Part shown: positions 35,143 to 44,679 of the stretch, in pieces
Position numbering within the stretch: the first letter of the stretch is position 1
Layout of the letters: each line of letters opens with the position of its first letter
NCBI GenBank assembly: GCA_963833495.1
Contig: CAWHYJ010000011.1
Span: 124,001-188,000, forward strand
DNA from: Fodinibacter sp963833495
GTDB taxonomy: Bacteria; Actinomycetota; Actinomycetes; Actinomycetales; Dermatophilaceae
Direction of reading: 5' to 3'
Length of the DNA: 64,000 nucleotides
The notes under the pieces: model-generated
The model's database searches: none
The model's input: only the letters and a program-made list of their open reading frames with translations
Told to the model about the DNA's origin: nothing
Program-made: the position numbers and the translations under genes

Positions 35143-35867
35143 CCCGCACCAGCGTCTGGGAGGTCCTGGCCCGCGCCAATGCGGCGATGGTCCGGCCGGA
35201 CCTCGACGTCACCGGAGCCCTTGCGCGGCTCCTGGCCGGCGTGACCGCCGCCCTGCCCGCGACGGCTGCGGCCGTGCTCGTCGATGCAGACGGCTCGCTC
35301 GAGGTGCTGGCTGCCACCTCGCACCGCGCCCTCGACCTCGAGATGCACCAGGCCCAGGTCGACGAGGGCCCGTGCCTCGACGCCCTGCGCAGTGGCGAGG
35401 AGGTGCACGAGGTCGGAGCCGACGCGATCCTGCGCCGCTGGCCGGCGGCCGGCCCGTTCGTGGTGGCCTCCGGCTACCGGTCGGTGCAGGCCCTGCCACT
35501 CACCTGGCACGGGCGCACCTTCGGCGCCCTCAACGTGTTCCGCACGCAGCCGGAGGGCTTCGAGCGCCAGCAGGCCGACTGCCGGGCGCTGGCGGATGCC
35601 GTGACGCTGCTCATCGTGAGCGCCCACGTCGACCACGAGCACCTCGCCGCCAGCCTGCACGCGGTCCTCGAGGACCGCTCGGTGGTCGAGCAGGCCAAGG
35701 GGGCGCTCGCCTACACCCGCTCGCTCGAGATGGCCGGGGCCTTCGACGCCCTCGTCGCCCTCGCCGACGAGGAAGGGGTCACCCTCGGCGTGGCCGCCCG
35801 CCGGGTGATCGCGCGAGCGCGCCAGGGCACCCTTGGCGGCCGACCCCGGCGTCATGACTCGAGCTGA
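35139..35867 (+). CDS. GAF-ANTAR regulatory protein (second of pair)
   Basis: A 242-residue relative of its neighbour. GAF domain at about 25-165 (AAAVLVDADGSLEVLAATSH, DEGPCLDALRSGEEV, QALPLTWHGRTFGALNVF). ANTAR at about 180-235: LEDRSVVEQAKGALAYTRSLEMAGAFDALVALADEEG. The start overlaps the previous stop (ATGA). Its last 16 bases overlap the 3' end of the opposing histidine kinase, so the three ANTAR genes form a convergent cluster. Confidence 0.9.
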   Translation: MTRTSVWEVLARANAAMVRPDLDVTGALARLLAGVTAALPATAAAVLVDADGSLEVLAATSHRALDLEMHQAQVDEGPCLDALRSGEEVHEVGADAILRRWPAAGPFVVASGYRSVQALPLTWHGRTFGALNVFRTQPEGFERQQADCRALADAVTLLIVSAHVDHEHLAASLHAVLEDRSVVEQAKGALAYTRSLEMAGAFDALVALADEEGVTLGVAARRVIARARQGTLGGRPRRHDSS

Positions 35868-38800
35868 CCGGGGTCGGCGCCGCTCTCGATGACGCGCAGT
35901 GCCACCTCGCGCAGCTTGGTGTTGTGGTCCTGCGAGGTGCGCTTGAGGCGCTCGAAGGCGACGGTGGGGGTCCAGCGGTGCCGCTCGACGAGGATGCCCA
36001 CTGCCTGCCCGATCTGCTCGTGACTCTCGACCGCGCGCCGCAGGTTCTGCTCGCGCTCGGCGAAACCGGTGGCCGCGAGCACCCGGTCGCAGGCGAGCGC
36101 GAGGGCCTGGACCAGCAGGTCGCCGGCGATCCGCTCGTCGGCGGTCACCGGCCGCGCCGCAGGGAACGACACCCAGACGCGGCACCGGGGGGCGTCACCA
36201 CCGGACAGGAGCAGGATGCCGTCGACGTCGCCTCCCAGCGCAGCCGACGGCCCGGCGTCCTCGTCCCCGTCGCCGTCGAGCTGGTCGGCCAGCACCGGGT
36301 CGAGGTCGGCGCGGTCCACCGGACCGTATGCGGTGAAGAGCTGCTCGCCGCGGCCCACGACGACGCCGACCGTGGCCTCGCCGCCGAAGAGCACCGACAG
36401 CCCCGCCACGGCCGCGGCGACCACGTCGGTCAGCTCGTCGGCCGACCCGAGCTCGGCCGACAGCGCGGCGGCCATCGCCCGGCGCCGGCGCGCCTCGTGC
36501 TCGGCGGTGACGTCACGGACGGTGGCCAGCAGCCGGGTCGGCCGGCCCCGCCCGCCGTGCACGGTGCCCACGCGCACCGACCCGACCACCTGGCGGCCGT
36601 CGCGGTGCTTCAACGCGACCTCGACCGCGCTGGTGCCGTCGGGAGAGGCGGTCGCGAGGTCGACGGCATCCGCGAAGCCGGCCGTGGAGCACCCGCTCGC
36701 CGCGTCCCACGGGTAGGGCCGGGTGACAGGCCCGCCGGCGGCGTCCCAGCCCAGCAGGCTGCGTGAACCGGTCGTTGACCTCGAGCACGGCGCCGTCGAG
36801 GTCGAGCACGAGCAGGGCGTCGTGCAGCCCGTCGGTGACCGCCCGGCGCCACGCGGCGTCCTGGCTGCGCGCCGCGGCCCGCTCGAGGTTGCTGGCGACC
36901 CGCGCCCGCAGCTCGAGCACCGAGAACGGCTTGACCAGGTAGTCGTCGGCCCCGGCGCCCAGGGCCGTGCTGGTCTCGTGCTCACCGGCCCGGGCCGACA
37001 GGAGCACCACGGGGAGCCCGGCCAGGGCCGGGTCCTGCCGGATCGCGTCGACCAGGCCGTAACCGTCGAGCCCGGGCATCATCACGTCGGTGAGCACGAG
37101 GTCGGCGGTCTCGCGCCGCACGGCATCCAGCGCCGCCTGCCCGTCGGGCACGAGCTCGACGTCGTAGTCGTCGCCGAGCACCTGGCCGAGGTAGCTGCGC
37201 AGGTCGGGGTTGTCCTCGGCCACCACGACCCGCGGTCGCTCGGCGCCCCAGGGGCCCGCACCCCGCCGCCCATCGAGCCCGGCGGGCGCGGACGGGTGCT
37301 GCCAGGTCTGGACCTCGCGCAGGAAGTCGTCGACGTGCCGGGGGGTCATCGCCGAGGAGGTGCCCGGCTCGCCGGCACCCGTCGCGACGGGAGGGCCGGC
37401 CGGCAGCCGGACCGTGAAGGTGCTGCCGTGCCCCACCTCGCTGGTGACGGTGACCTCGCCGCCCATCAGCTCGGTGAGCTGCTGGACCATCGCCAGGCCG
37501 ATGCCGGCCCCCTCGTGGGAGCGCGCGCCGGCGGGCGCGGGGAGGCGCTCGAAGCGGGCGAATGCGCGCTCGACGTCGTCGGGGTGGATGCCGACTCCGG
37601 TGTCGTTGACCGAGATCTCGACGACGCCGTCGGCGCATCGCACGTGGAGCTCGACCGAGCCCTCGGGGGTGTACTTCATCGCGTTCGCCAAGAGGTTGAG
37701 CACGATCCGCTCGAGCATGTCGGGGTCGAGGTGCGCCTCGATGCCGCTGCCGCAGTCGTGCCAGAACGCCAGACCCGCCCGCTCGAGCGCCGGCCGGAAG
37801 GTCTCGGCCAGCCCTGCGGTCAGCGCCGAGACGTCGACCACCCGCAGCCGCGGCGCGAGGCCCCCGGCCTCGATGCGGCCGAAGTCGAGCATGGCGTCGA
37901 CCAACCGCGCCAGCCGGAGGGTGTTGCGCTCGACGAGCTCGAGGCGTTCGCGCTGGTGGGCGTCCTCCGCCGCCTCGAGCGCCTCGTGGGCCGGGCCGGC
38001 GATGAGGGTCAGCGGCGTGCGCAGCTCGTGGCTGAGGTTCGTGAAGAACGCGCTCTTGGCGGCGTCGAGCTCGACCAGGGCTTTCCGGCGCCGGCGCTCG
38101 TCGGCGAGCCGGCTGACGTCGGCCAGCACCGCGGCGACGTGCGTGGCGCACAGGGTGGCGTAGGCCTCCAGCGACGGGTCCCACCGCCGCTGCACCGACT
38201 CGCCGAGCACGATGACCGCCGCGCCGCGCCCGCGGGCCGGGCCGGCCGACACGGCGACGGGGTAGGCGTGCCAGGCCCGGATGCCGGCGGCCGACCGCCT
38301 CGTCGTCGGCCGCCACCGTGGCGCGGCGCCCGGTGCCCGACACCTGTCGCACCAGGTCGGCGACCCGGGCCCGGGTGCCGGCGCCGACGTCCGGCAGCTG
38401 CTTCTCGACGAGCTCGCCGAGCGCGAGCCGGTCGCCCTCGGGTGGGGCGTCGAGCACCGCGACCACAGGGTGGTCGGCGGCGTTGTCGCGCAGGATGGTG
38501 GCCGCCGTGGCCACGACCTCGGCGCGGTCGCGCGCCCCGACCAGGGCGACCATCTCGGCCAGCGTCGCCAGGCGCCGCTCCCCGAGCACCCGCTCGGTGG
38601 TCTCGGTGACGGCGCAGAAGACGCCTCCCACCCCGCCGGACTCGTCGGTGATCGGGCTGTAGGAGTAGGTGAAGTAGCACTCCTCCGGGTAGCCGTTGCG
38701 GTCGACGATCAGCCGCTCGTCGGCCGACCAGGTGGCACCGCCGCCGGCCATGACCTGCTCGAGCATCGGGCCGATGACGTCCCAGATCTCGCCCCAGACC

Positions 38801-39036
38801 TCTCGGCCCGGTGCGCCCAGCGCCCGCGGGTGCTTGCTCTGCCCGAGCATCGGCCGGTAGGCGTCGTTGTAGATCATCACCAGCTCGGGCCCCCACCACA
38901 GCAGGATGGGGAAGCGCGACGACAGGCAGATGCCGACCGCGGTGCGCAGGCTCTGCGGCCAGTCCTGCGGGTCGCCGAGCGGGCCGGCCGCCCAGTCGCC
39001 GGCGTCGACGAGCGCCGAGAGCTCGCTGCCGGGCAC
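35852..39036 (-). CDS. Hybrid histidine kinase-receiver-PAS-ANTAR protein (two +1 frameshifts)
   Basis: Deleting one base near 38287-38292 and one near 36757-36758 gives one protein of 1060 residues. Order: PAS-like sensor (about 30-140, LWWGPELVMIYNDAYRPMLG, EECYFTYSYSPI), GAF-like region (150-300), HisKA with phospho-acceptor His336 (NLSHELRTPL), HATPase with NLLANAMKYTPEGS, NDTGVGIHPDD and GAGIGLAMV, receiver with Asp650 (VLTDVMMPGLDGYG) and K in DYLVKPF, PAS (715-830, ALLVLDLDGAVLEVNDRF), a second GAF-like region, and C-terminal ANTAR (ESHEQIGQAVGILVERHRW). It could phosphorylate itself and then act directly on RNA. GTG start at 39036; no ribosome binding site stands out. Confidence 0.85.
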
Positions 39037-39304
39037 ACCGCAGGGAGCCCTCGGCGGCGCCGTGGTGCCGGCAGCACACGCTGCGGCAGGGTCCGGTCCG
39101 GCGCCTGAGGGCCGATCTGGGGTTCGTGGACGGCCACGACTCGACTCCCGAGAACGTCAGTGCCTGGTCGGCCGCTGGTTCGACCGCCTGGACGCAGGGT
39201 GACTTTTACACACCCTGCCGGCCTGCGGCAACATCGGAGCCGTCGAAGGGCCCGACCCTCTACAACGGGCTCAGCCGACCTCGTTGTTGCGCCGTGCGGC
39301 CCGG

Positions 39305-40303
39305 TCACCGAGCACGCTCAGCCCGTCGACGACCCGTGAGGAGAGGCGAGACCGCGCGGTGCTGCCGTCGACCGCCGGCGCGGCACCCGACATCGGGTCC
39401 GGGCGCGCTGCCGTGCGGCCCGGGCAGCAGCCGGCTGACCAGCCCCATCGCCCGGATGGTCGTGGCGGGCGCCAGCCCGTGCACGCGACGCCCGAGGATG
39501 GTGAGGGGGTCAGCTCGACCGTCGGTCTGCCGCGAGACCACGCCGTCGACGATCCGGCGGGCGGCCCGCTCGGCGGAGATGCTCAGGCCGGGCAACGACG
39601 CCAGCGGGGCGAACCAGGCGTAGTCGGTGACGGCGTCGTCGACGAAGCGGGCGTGCGTGTGCCCACCCGTGCGCATCAGGCCGGGGGTCACGGCGGTGAC
39701 CGTCACGCCGGTGCCGGCCAGCTCGGCATACAGGCCCTCGGCCAGGCCCACTGCGCCGAACTTGGCGACGGAGTAGGGCACCAGGCGAGGCACCGCCACG
39801 AGGCCGCCGACGGACGACACGACGCCGATCCGGCCGTGGCCGGCATCGCGCATGTGCGGCAGTACCGCGAGCGAGAGGTGCACGGGTCCCCAGAGCATGG
39901 TGTCGACGGCATCGTGGAAGTGGCCCAGGGTGACGGTGTCGGCGTGCCCGACCTGGATCACCCCGGCGACGTGGATGGCCACCTCGATGGGCTGGGGCGA
40001 GGCCGCGACCTCGTCGACGACGGCCGTCACGGCCGCCTCGTCGCGGACGTCGCAGACCCGGGTGAGGAAGCGTCCACCGGGCACGGCTGCGGCCAGGATC
40101 CGCTCGGCGCCGAGCAGCTCGTCGTCGTCGCGGGCGCAGCCGTAGACGGTGTAACCGCGCTCGAGGAGCTCCTGGCACACCAGCAGCCCGAGGCCCCGCG
40201 AGGCGCCCATGACGACCGCTGCGCCCTTTGTGGACGCGTCGGCCTCGTGGTCGGCGGGCGCCGCGGCGCCGGCGCCGTTCGGGTGGGTGGTCGGGTGGGG
40301 CAT
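39305..40303 (-). CDS. Short-chain dehydrogenase/reductase
   Basis: A 332-residue SDR. Low-complexity first 25 residues, then cofactor motif VVMGASRGLGLLVC, NAG-type segment AIHVAGVI, and catalytic VVSSVGG with YSVAK. The last 40 residues are arginine-rich and out of family character, so another indel near the 3' end cannot be excluded. Substrate unknown. It is preceded by a GTGT-N16-GGGTAC promoter pattern and is divergent from the epimerase gene at 40440. Confidence 0.85.
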   Translation of the reverse strand: MPHPTTHPNGAGAAAPADHEADASTKGAAVVMGASRGLGLLVCQELLERGYTVYGCARDDDELLGAERILAAAVPGGRFLTRVCDVRDEAAVTAVVDEVAASPQPIEVAIHVAGVIQVGHADTVTLGHFHDAVDTMLWGPVHLSLAVLPHMRDAGHGRIGVVSSVGGLVAVPRLVPYSVAKFGAVGLAEGLYAELAGTGVTVTAVTPGLMRTGGHTHARFVDDAVTDYAWFAPLASLPGLSISAERAARRIVDGVVSRQTDGRADPLTILGRRVHGLAPATTIRAMGLVSRLLPGPHGSAPGPDVGCRAGGRRQHRAVSPLLTGRRRAERAR

Positions 40304-40344
40304 GGAGGGCCTGTCTCGTGGGGTGGACTCTCGTCCGGCCGGCC

Positions 40345-40370
40345 GTACCCAGCAGGGCCTGGCAGCACAC
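40345..40370 (-). promoter_or_regulatory. SigB/SigF-like promoter of the SDR gene
   Basis: On the minus strand GTGT (40370-40367), 16 bases, GGGTAC (40350-40345), about 42 bases before the SDR start. Confidence 0.4.
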
Positions 40371-40384
40371 CTTCGCCGAGAAGT

Positions 40385-40409
40385 GGTTCTCCGCACGGGA
40401 AGCGGGTAC
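40385..40409 (+). promoter_or_regulatory. SigB/SigF-like promoter of the epimerase gene
   Basis: GGTT (40385-40388), 15 bases, GGGTAC (40404-40409), 30 bases before the ATG at 40440. Confidence 0.45.
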
Positions 40410-40439
40410 GAGGAGGGAACGCCCCGACCAGGAGGACCC

Positions 40440-41476
40440 ATGGACCCCGCCCTCGCCGCTCCCCGTCACCCGCGCCCCGAGCGCGCCGCCCGACGCGTCG
40501 TCGTCACCGGTGGTGCCGGTTTCCTCGGCAGCCACCTGTGCACGGCGCTGGTCGCGCAGGGGGTCGAGGTGGTCGCCCTCGACAACTTCCTCACCGGGTC
40601 GCCGGGCAACGTCGCCCACCTCATGCACGAGCCCGGGTTCCGGCTGGTGCGCTGCGACGTCACCGACTTCGTGCACGTGCCCGGTCGGGTCGACCTGGTG
40701 CTGCACTTCGCCTCGCCCGCCTCACCGCTGGACTACCTGCGGATGCCGGTCGAGACGCTCAAGGTCGGCTCGGTGGGCACCTGGCACGCCCTGGGCCTGG
40801 CCAAGGAGAAGGGCGCCCGGTTCGTGCTCGCCTCCACCTCCGAGGTGTACGGCGACCCGCAGGTGCACCCCCAGCCGGAGACGTACTGGGGGCACGTCAA
40901 CCCGATCGGCCCGCGGGGGGTCTACGACGAGGGCAAGCGGTTCGGTGAGGCGCTCACCACCGCCTACCGCGAGCACGAGGGCGTCGACACCGGCATCGTG
41001 CGCATCTTCAACACGTACGGCCCGCGGATGCGGCCCCACGACGGCCGGGCGATCCCCACGTTCGTCCGTCAGGCCCTGCTCGGGGAGCCGCTCACGGTCG
41101 CCGGCGACGGGTCCCAGACGCGGTCGGTGTGCTTCGTCGACGACCTCGTGCGCGGCATCCTCGGCGTTCGCCGCCACCGGCCACCCCGGCCCGGTGAACC
41201 TCGGCAACCCGGAGGAGCTCACCGTGCTGCGCATCGCGCGAGGACGTGCTGCGGGCCGTCGGGTCGGGCTCGGGCGTCGAGCACGTGGGGCTTCCGGTCG
41301 ACGACCCCAAGGTGCGCCGGCCCGACACGACGGTCGCGGAGGAGCTGCTCGGCTGGCAGCCGCAGGTGCCCTGGGGCGAAGGGCTCGCGCGCACGGTGGA
41401 GTGGTTCCGGCAGGTGCCGCTCGACGCCTGGGACGACGAGCGCGTCGATGCCGTGGCCGACGCACGCACCGCCTGA
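40440..41476 (+). CDS. UDP-glucuronate decarboxylase-like NAD-dependent epimerase/dehydratase (two +1 frameshifts)
   Basis: Extended SDR acting on nucleotide sugars. Removing one base near 41163 and one near 41239 restores a 344-residue protein: GILAFAATGHPGPVNLGNPEELTVLRIAED joins the parts. NAD motif VVVTGGAGFLGSHLC at about 20-33, catalytic Tyr162/Lys166 in YDEGKRF, and the UXS signature YGDPQVHPQPETYWG-VNPIGPR. The likely product is a UDP-pentose or 4-keto sugar for glycan assembly. AGGAGGA precedes the ATG. It faces the heptose operon and probably feeds the same glycan (inference). Confidence 0.85.
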
Positions 41477-41581
41477 CCGCTGACCCAGTCAGGTGAGACA
41501 CGGTGCGCGATTGAGCCCGCCCTGTGCATCACCTCGGCCCAGACCGACCCCGTTCGTGAGGTCGACCTCCGGCGAGCCGGG

Positions 41582-42530
41582 TCAGGGGCTCGCGCGGACC
41601 TCCAGCGCCTCGTGGGCGGCATCCAGCACCTCGGGCACCTCGATGGCGAGCAGCCGCACGTCGGGCTCGGTGCCGTGCGCGTCGCCGGGGCGCAGCTGCG
41701 GTCCCGCCCCGTTCCACAGCGCCCGGTGCAGGTGCGGGTCGATGCGCGGCCCCCACAGGGCCGGAGCGCACCGGCCCGAACAGGGTCACCGACGGCGCGC
41801 CGAAGGCGGTCGCGACGTGGGCCACCCCGGTGTCGCCGCTCAGCAGCAGGGATGCCGAGCCGACCAGGTGGCCGAGCTCGGCCAGGTCGTGGCGACCGCA
41901 GTGGTCCTCGATGCCGGTGGCGGAGGCGGCCACCTGCGCGCAGAGGTCCGCCTCGCCGTGAGTGCCCGTCACCACCACCCGGTGACCCTCGGCGACCAGG
42001 GTCGCGGCGACCTCGCCCCAGCGCCGCACCGGCCAGCGGCGGGACCCGGACGCCGCGCCCGGGTGCACCACCACGTGCTCGCCGCGGGCACCGGGTGACG
42101 GTAGCCGGAGGTCGTCGGGCTCGGCCGCACCACCGACCCACTGCGACAACCTGATCCACCGGTCGACCTCGTGCTCCTCCTCGTCCCACAGCGGGCCGTC
42201 GTCGAAGCCGACCTCAGGGCAGGCGAACGCGACCAGCTGGTCAGCTCCCAACCGTTTCACCAGCTGGTGGCTCACCGGGCCACGGCCGTGCAGGTTGACG
42301 GCCACCTCGGGCGAGGCGGACCGGGTCGCCAGCCCGGCGGCCTCGTCGAGGTCCCGCACCGCCACGACGTCGTCCACGACCTCGAGCGACTGCAGCCAGC
42401 CGCCCAGGCCGGCCGGCGCAGCGAGCACGAGGCGCGCCCCCGGCCAGGCCCGGCGCAGGCCCCGCAGCGCGGCGACCGAGGCGAGCAGGTCCCCGAGCCC
42501 GAGGGCCCGCAGGACCAGCACCTCGGTCAC
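41582..42530 (-). CDS. Glycosyltransferase family 9 (ADP-heptosyltransferase-like), one +1 frameshift
   Basis: Last gene of the heptose operon. Removing one base near 41761-41764 gives 315 residues ending in EVPEVLDAAHEALEVRASP. N-terminal LVLRALGLGDLLASVAALRGLRRAWP, HVVVHPGAASGSRRWP and LLLSGDTGVAHVATAFGAPSVTLFGP are the hallmarks of the RfaF/WaaF-like family, which transfers heptose from ADP-heptose. The GTG start overlaps the stop of the SDR gene (GTGA). The acceptor in a Gram-positive envelope is unknown. Confidence 0.88.
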
Positions 42531-43246
42531 GGCCAGGACGGCTCGGTGGACGACGCGACGACGAGCTCACGCACCTCGCACCCCGCCGGCTGCTGCAGCG
42601 CCATCAGCACGGTGGCGGCGACGTCGTCCGGGTCGTTGAGCGGGGCGTCCGGGCCGGGGCGGTACTGCTCGGTGCGACCGTCGAAGAACTTGGTGCGCAT
42701 GCCGCCGGGGACCAGCAGGGTGACGCCGACACTTCCGGCCAGCTCGGTGGCGAGTGATCGGGTGAACCCGACGACCCCGAACTTCGAGGCGCAGTAGGCG
42801 GTGGCGTCGCCGACCGCCTTGAGACCGAGGGTGGAGGCGACCGTCACGACCCGGCCGTGGCGCTCCTCGAGGTGTGGCAGCGCCGCCCGGATGACGGCTG
42901 CGGTGCCGAACAGGTTGACCCGCACCACCCGCTCCCAGTCCTCCGTCGACACACCGGACAGCGGACCGCACGCGTCGGTGCCGGCGGCGGTCACCACGGC
43001 ATCGGGGGGACCGACCTGCTCGACCAGCCGGCTCACGGCATCCGCCGCCGCGGCCGAGTCGGACAGGTCGGCAGCGGCATACGCCACGGCGGGGTCGTCG
43101 GGCGGGCTGAGGTCGATGACGGCCGGCGTGCCGCCGGCCTTGGTCACGGCGGCGACGACGGCGGCGCCGAGGCCGCTCGACCCGCCGGTCACGTAGACGG
43201 TGCCGACCTCGGTGGCGGGGCGCAGCGGTGCGGGGTTGCTGGTCAC
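42527..43246 (-). CDS. Short-chain dehydrogenase/reductase in the heptose operon
   Basis: A 239-residue classical SDR: VYVTGGSSGLGAAVV cofactor motif, VVTAAGTDACG, VASTLG with YCASK catalytic pair, and a typical PGGMRTKFF loop. Start GTG 43246 behind GAGGAGA; overlaps both neighbours by 4 bases. It is not an HldD-type heptose epimerase, which would be an extended SDR. Perhaps it oxidises or reduces a sugar intermediate; this is a guess from position. Confidence 0.88.
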   Translation of the reverse strand: MTSNPAPLRPATEVGTVYVTGGSSGLGAAVVAAVTKAGGTPAVIDLSPPDDPAVAYAAADLSDSAAAADAVSRLVEQVGPPDAVVTAAGTDACGPLSGVSTEDWERVVRVNLFGTAAVIRAALPHLEERHGRVVTVASTLGLKAVGDATAYCASKFGVVGFTRSLATELAGSVGVTLLVPGGMRTKFFDGRTEQYRPGPDAPLNDPDDVAATVLMALQQPAGCEVRELVVASSTEPSWP

Positions 43247-44679
43247 AGGTTCTCTCCTCGGGAAATGGATTGCAGGACAGCGGTCGTCGACCGCCCGGAC
43301 TGGTAGGGAAGGAGCACGACCCGGCCGCCCCACGAGCGCACCAGGCCGGCCTCGGGCAGGTCGGCGTCCTCGTAGTCGCCGCCCTTGGCCCAGACCTGCG
43401 GCCGCAGCGACCGCAGCGCCTCGCGCGGGTCGTCCTCGTCGAAGGCGATGACCGCGTCGACGCAGGACAGGCCGAGCAGCACCCGGGTGCGGTCCTCCTG
43501 CGAGTGCACCGGCCGGCCCGGGCCCTTGAGCCGGCGAGCGGACTCGTCGGAGTTGAGCAACACCACGAGGCCGTCACCGAGCGACCGGGCCGCCTCGAGC
43601 GTGGCGACGTGGCCGGCGTGCAGCACGTCGAAGCAGCCACCCGTGGCGACGAGCACGCCACCACGCTGCTGGAGGTCGCGGATGGGCTGTGCAACAGGAG
43701 GATCCGTCCGTTCGGCCGTCGAAGGCTGCCCGTCGGGGGCCGGCACCTCCTCACCGGTCGACGGCGCCTCCGGCGCTGGTGCAGCGGCAGATCGCGACAG
43801 CCGGATGCCGGACGCCCCACCGCCGACGACGAACTCACCGGCGCGCGCCACGGCATCCACCACGGCCTCGCTCGTGGTTCGGCCGCGGGCCAGGGATGCC
43901 GCCGACGCCGCCGAGAACCGGTCCCCCGCTCCGCAGGTGTCGCCGGATGCCGGCATCGCCGGCGCGAAGAGCGGCTCGCTCGCCGATGTCGCGACCCAGG
44001 CACCACGGTGCCCCCCGGTGACGGCGACCGCGCGAACACCCCACTGCTGCAACAGCGCCGAGGCGACGACGTCACCGTCGGCACCCGGCATCCGGGCTCT
44101 GGTGCGGGCCTCGTCGAGGTTCGGCGTCACCAGCGCGCAGCCCTCCACGGGGTCGGCCCCTCGAGGGTGCGGGTCCCAGACCACAGGCCGGTGGCGGGCC
44201 CGGGAAGCGAGGGCCTCGCGGATGCCGGGGTCGGCCGTCGTGCCACCGCCGTAGCAGGAGACCAGCACCACGTCGGCGCCGGCGATGGCCGATGCGGCGT
44301 CGGCGGTGAGACCACCCAGCGGGCGACCGGGGCCCCCCGTGTCGATGCGGGCGATCGACTGCCCGCCGGCACGCAGCCTCGTCTTGACCCGGGTGGCACC
44401 CTCGTGCGCCAGCGAGAGCACCCGCACCCCGGCATCCGCGAGGAGGTCGAGCAGCTCGCGGCCCTCGTCGTCGTCCGCGAGTGGCGCCACGAGCGTGACG
44501 TCGACGCCGTCGCGGGTCGCCAGCAGGGCGGTGAGCCCGGCACCACCGGGGCGCGCCGCAACGGTGTCGACGTCGACGACCGGCGCCGGCGCGTCGGGGC
44601 AGACCCGGTCGACGTGGCCGTGCACGTCGCGGTCGAGCAGGCAGTCGCCGACGACGACCACGTGGCGCCGGGAGCTCAC
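43243..44679 (-). CDS. hldE: Bifunctional heptose kinase / heptose 1-phosphate adenylyltransferase (HldE-like)
   Basis: Two-domain enzyme of 478 residues. Residues 1-310 are a PfkB-type kinase: VVVVGDCLLDRDVHG, GGAGLTALLAT, VWDPHPRGA and the catalytic SGDTCGAGDRFSAA. A 40-residue Pro/Ala linker follows. Residues about 345-478 are a nucleotidyltransferase with GCFDVLHAGHVATLEAA and LLNSDESARRLKGPGRPV. The pair phosphorylates heptose 7-phosphate and then makes ADP-heptose. It overlaps both neighbours by GTGA. Together with the isomerase and phosphatase domains of this operon it supplies the full path from sedoheptulose 7-phosphate. Confidence 0.93.
   Translation of the reverse strand: MSSRRHVVVVGDCLLDRDVHGHVDRVCPDAPAPVVDVDTVAARPGGAGLTALLATRDGVDVTLVAPLADDDEGRELLDLLADAGVRVLSLAHEGATRVKTRLRAGGQSIARIDTGGPGRPLGGLTADAASAIAGADVVLVSCYGGGTTADPGIREALASRARHRPVVWDPHPRGADPVEGCALVTPNLDEARTRARMPGADGDVVASALLQQWGVRAVAVTGGHRGAWVATSASEPLFAPAMPASGDTCGAGDRFSAASAASLARGRTTSEAVVDAVARAGEFVVGGGASGIRLSRSAAAPAPEAPSTGEEVPAPDGQPSTAERTDPPVAQPIRDLQQRGGVLVATGGCFDVLHAGHVATLEAARSLGDGLVVLLNSDESARRLKGPGRPVHSQEDRTRVLLGLSCVDAVIAFDEDDPREALRSLRPQVWAKGGDYEDADLPEAGLVRSWGGRVVLLPYQSGRSTTAVLQSISRGENL

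Noticed and set aside
39037..39304. Possible gene between the histidine kinase and SDR
   Set aside because: The 268-base spacer has only short frames lacking ribosome binding sites and domains; nothing supportable.
42527..43246. Heptose operon SDR as HldD (ADP-heptose 6-epimerase)
   Set aside because: It has classical-SDR length and motifs, not the extended nucleotide-sugar epimerase pattern; the extended SDR at 40440 has a UDP-glucuronate decarboxylase signature instead.
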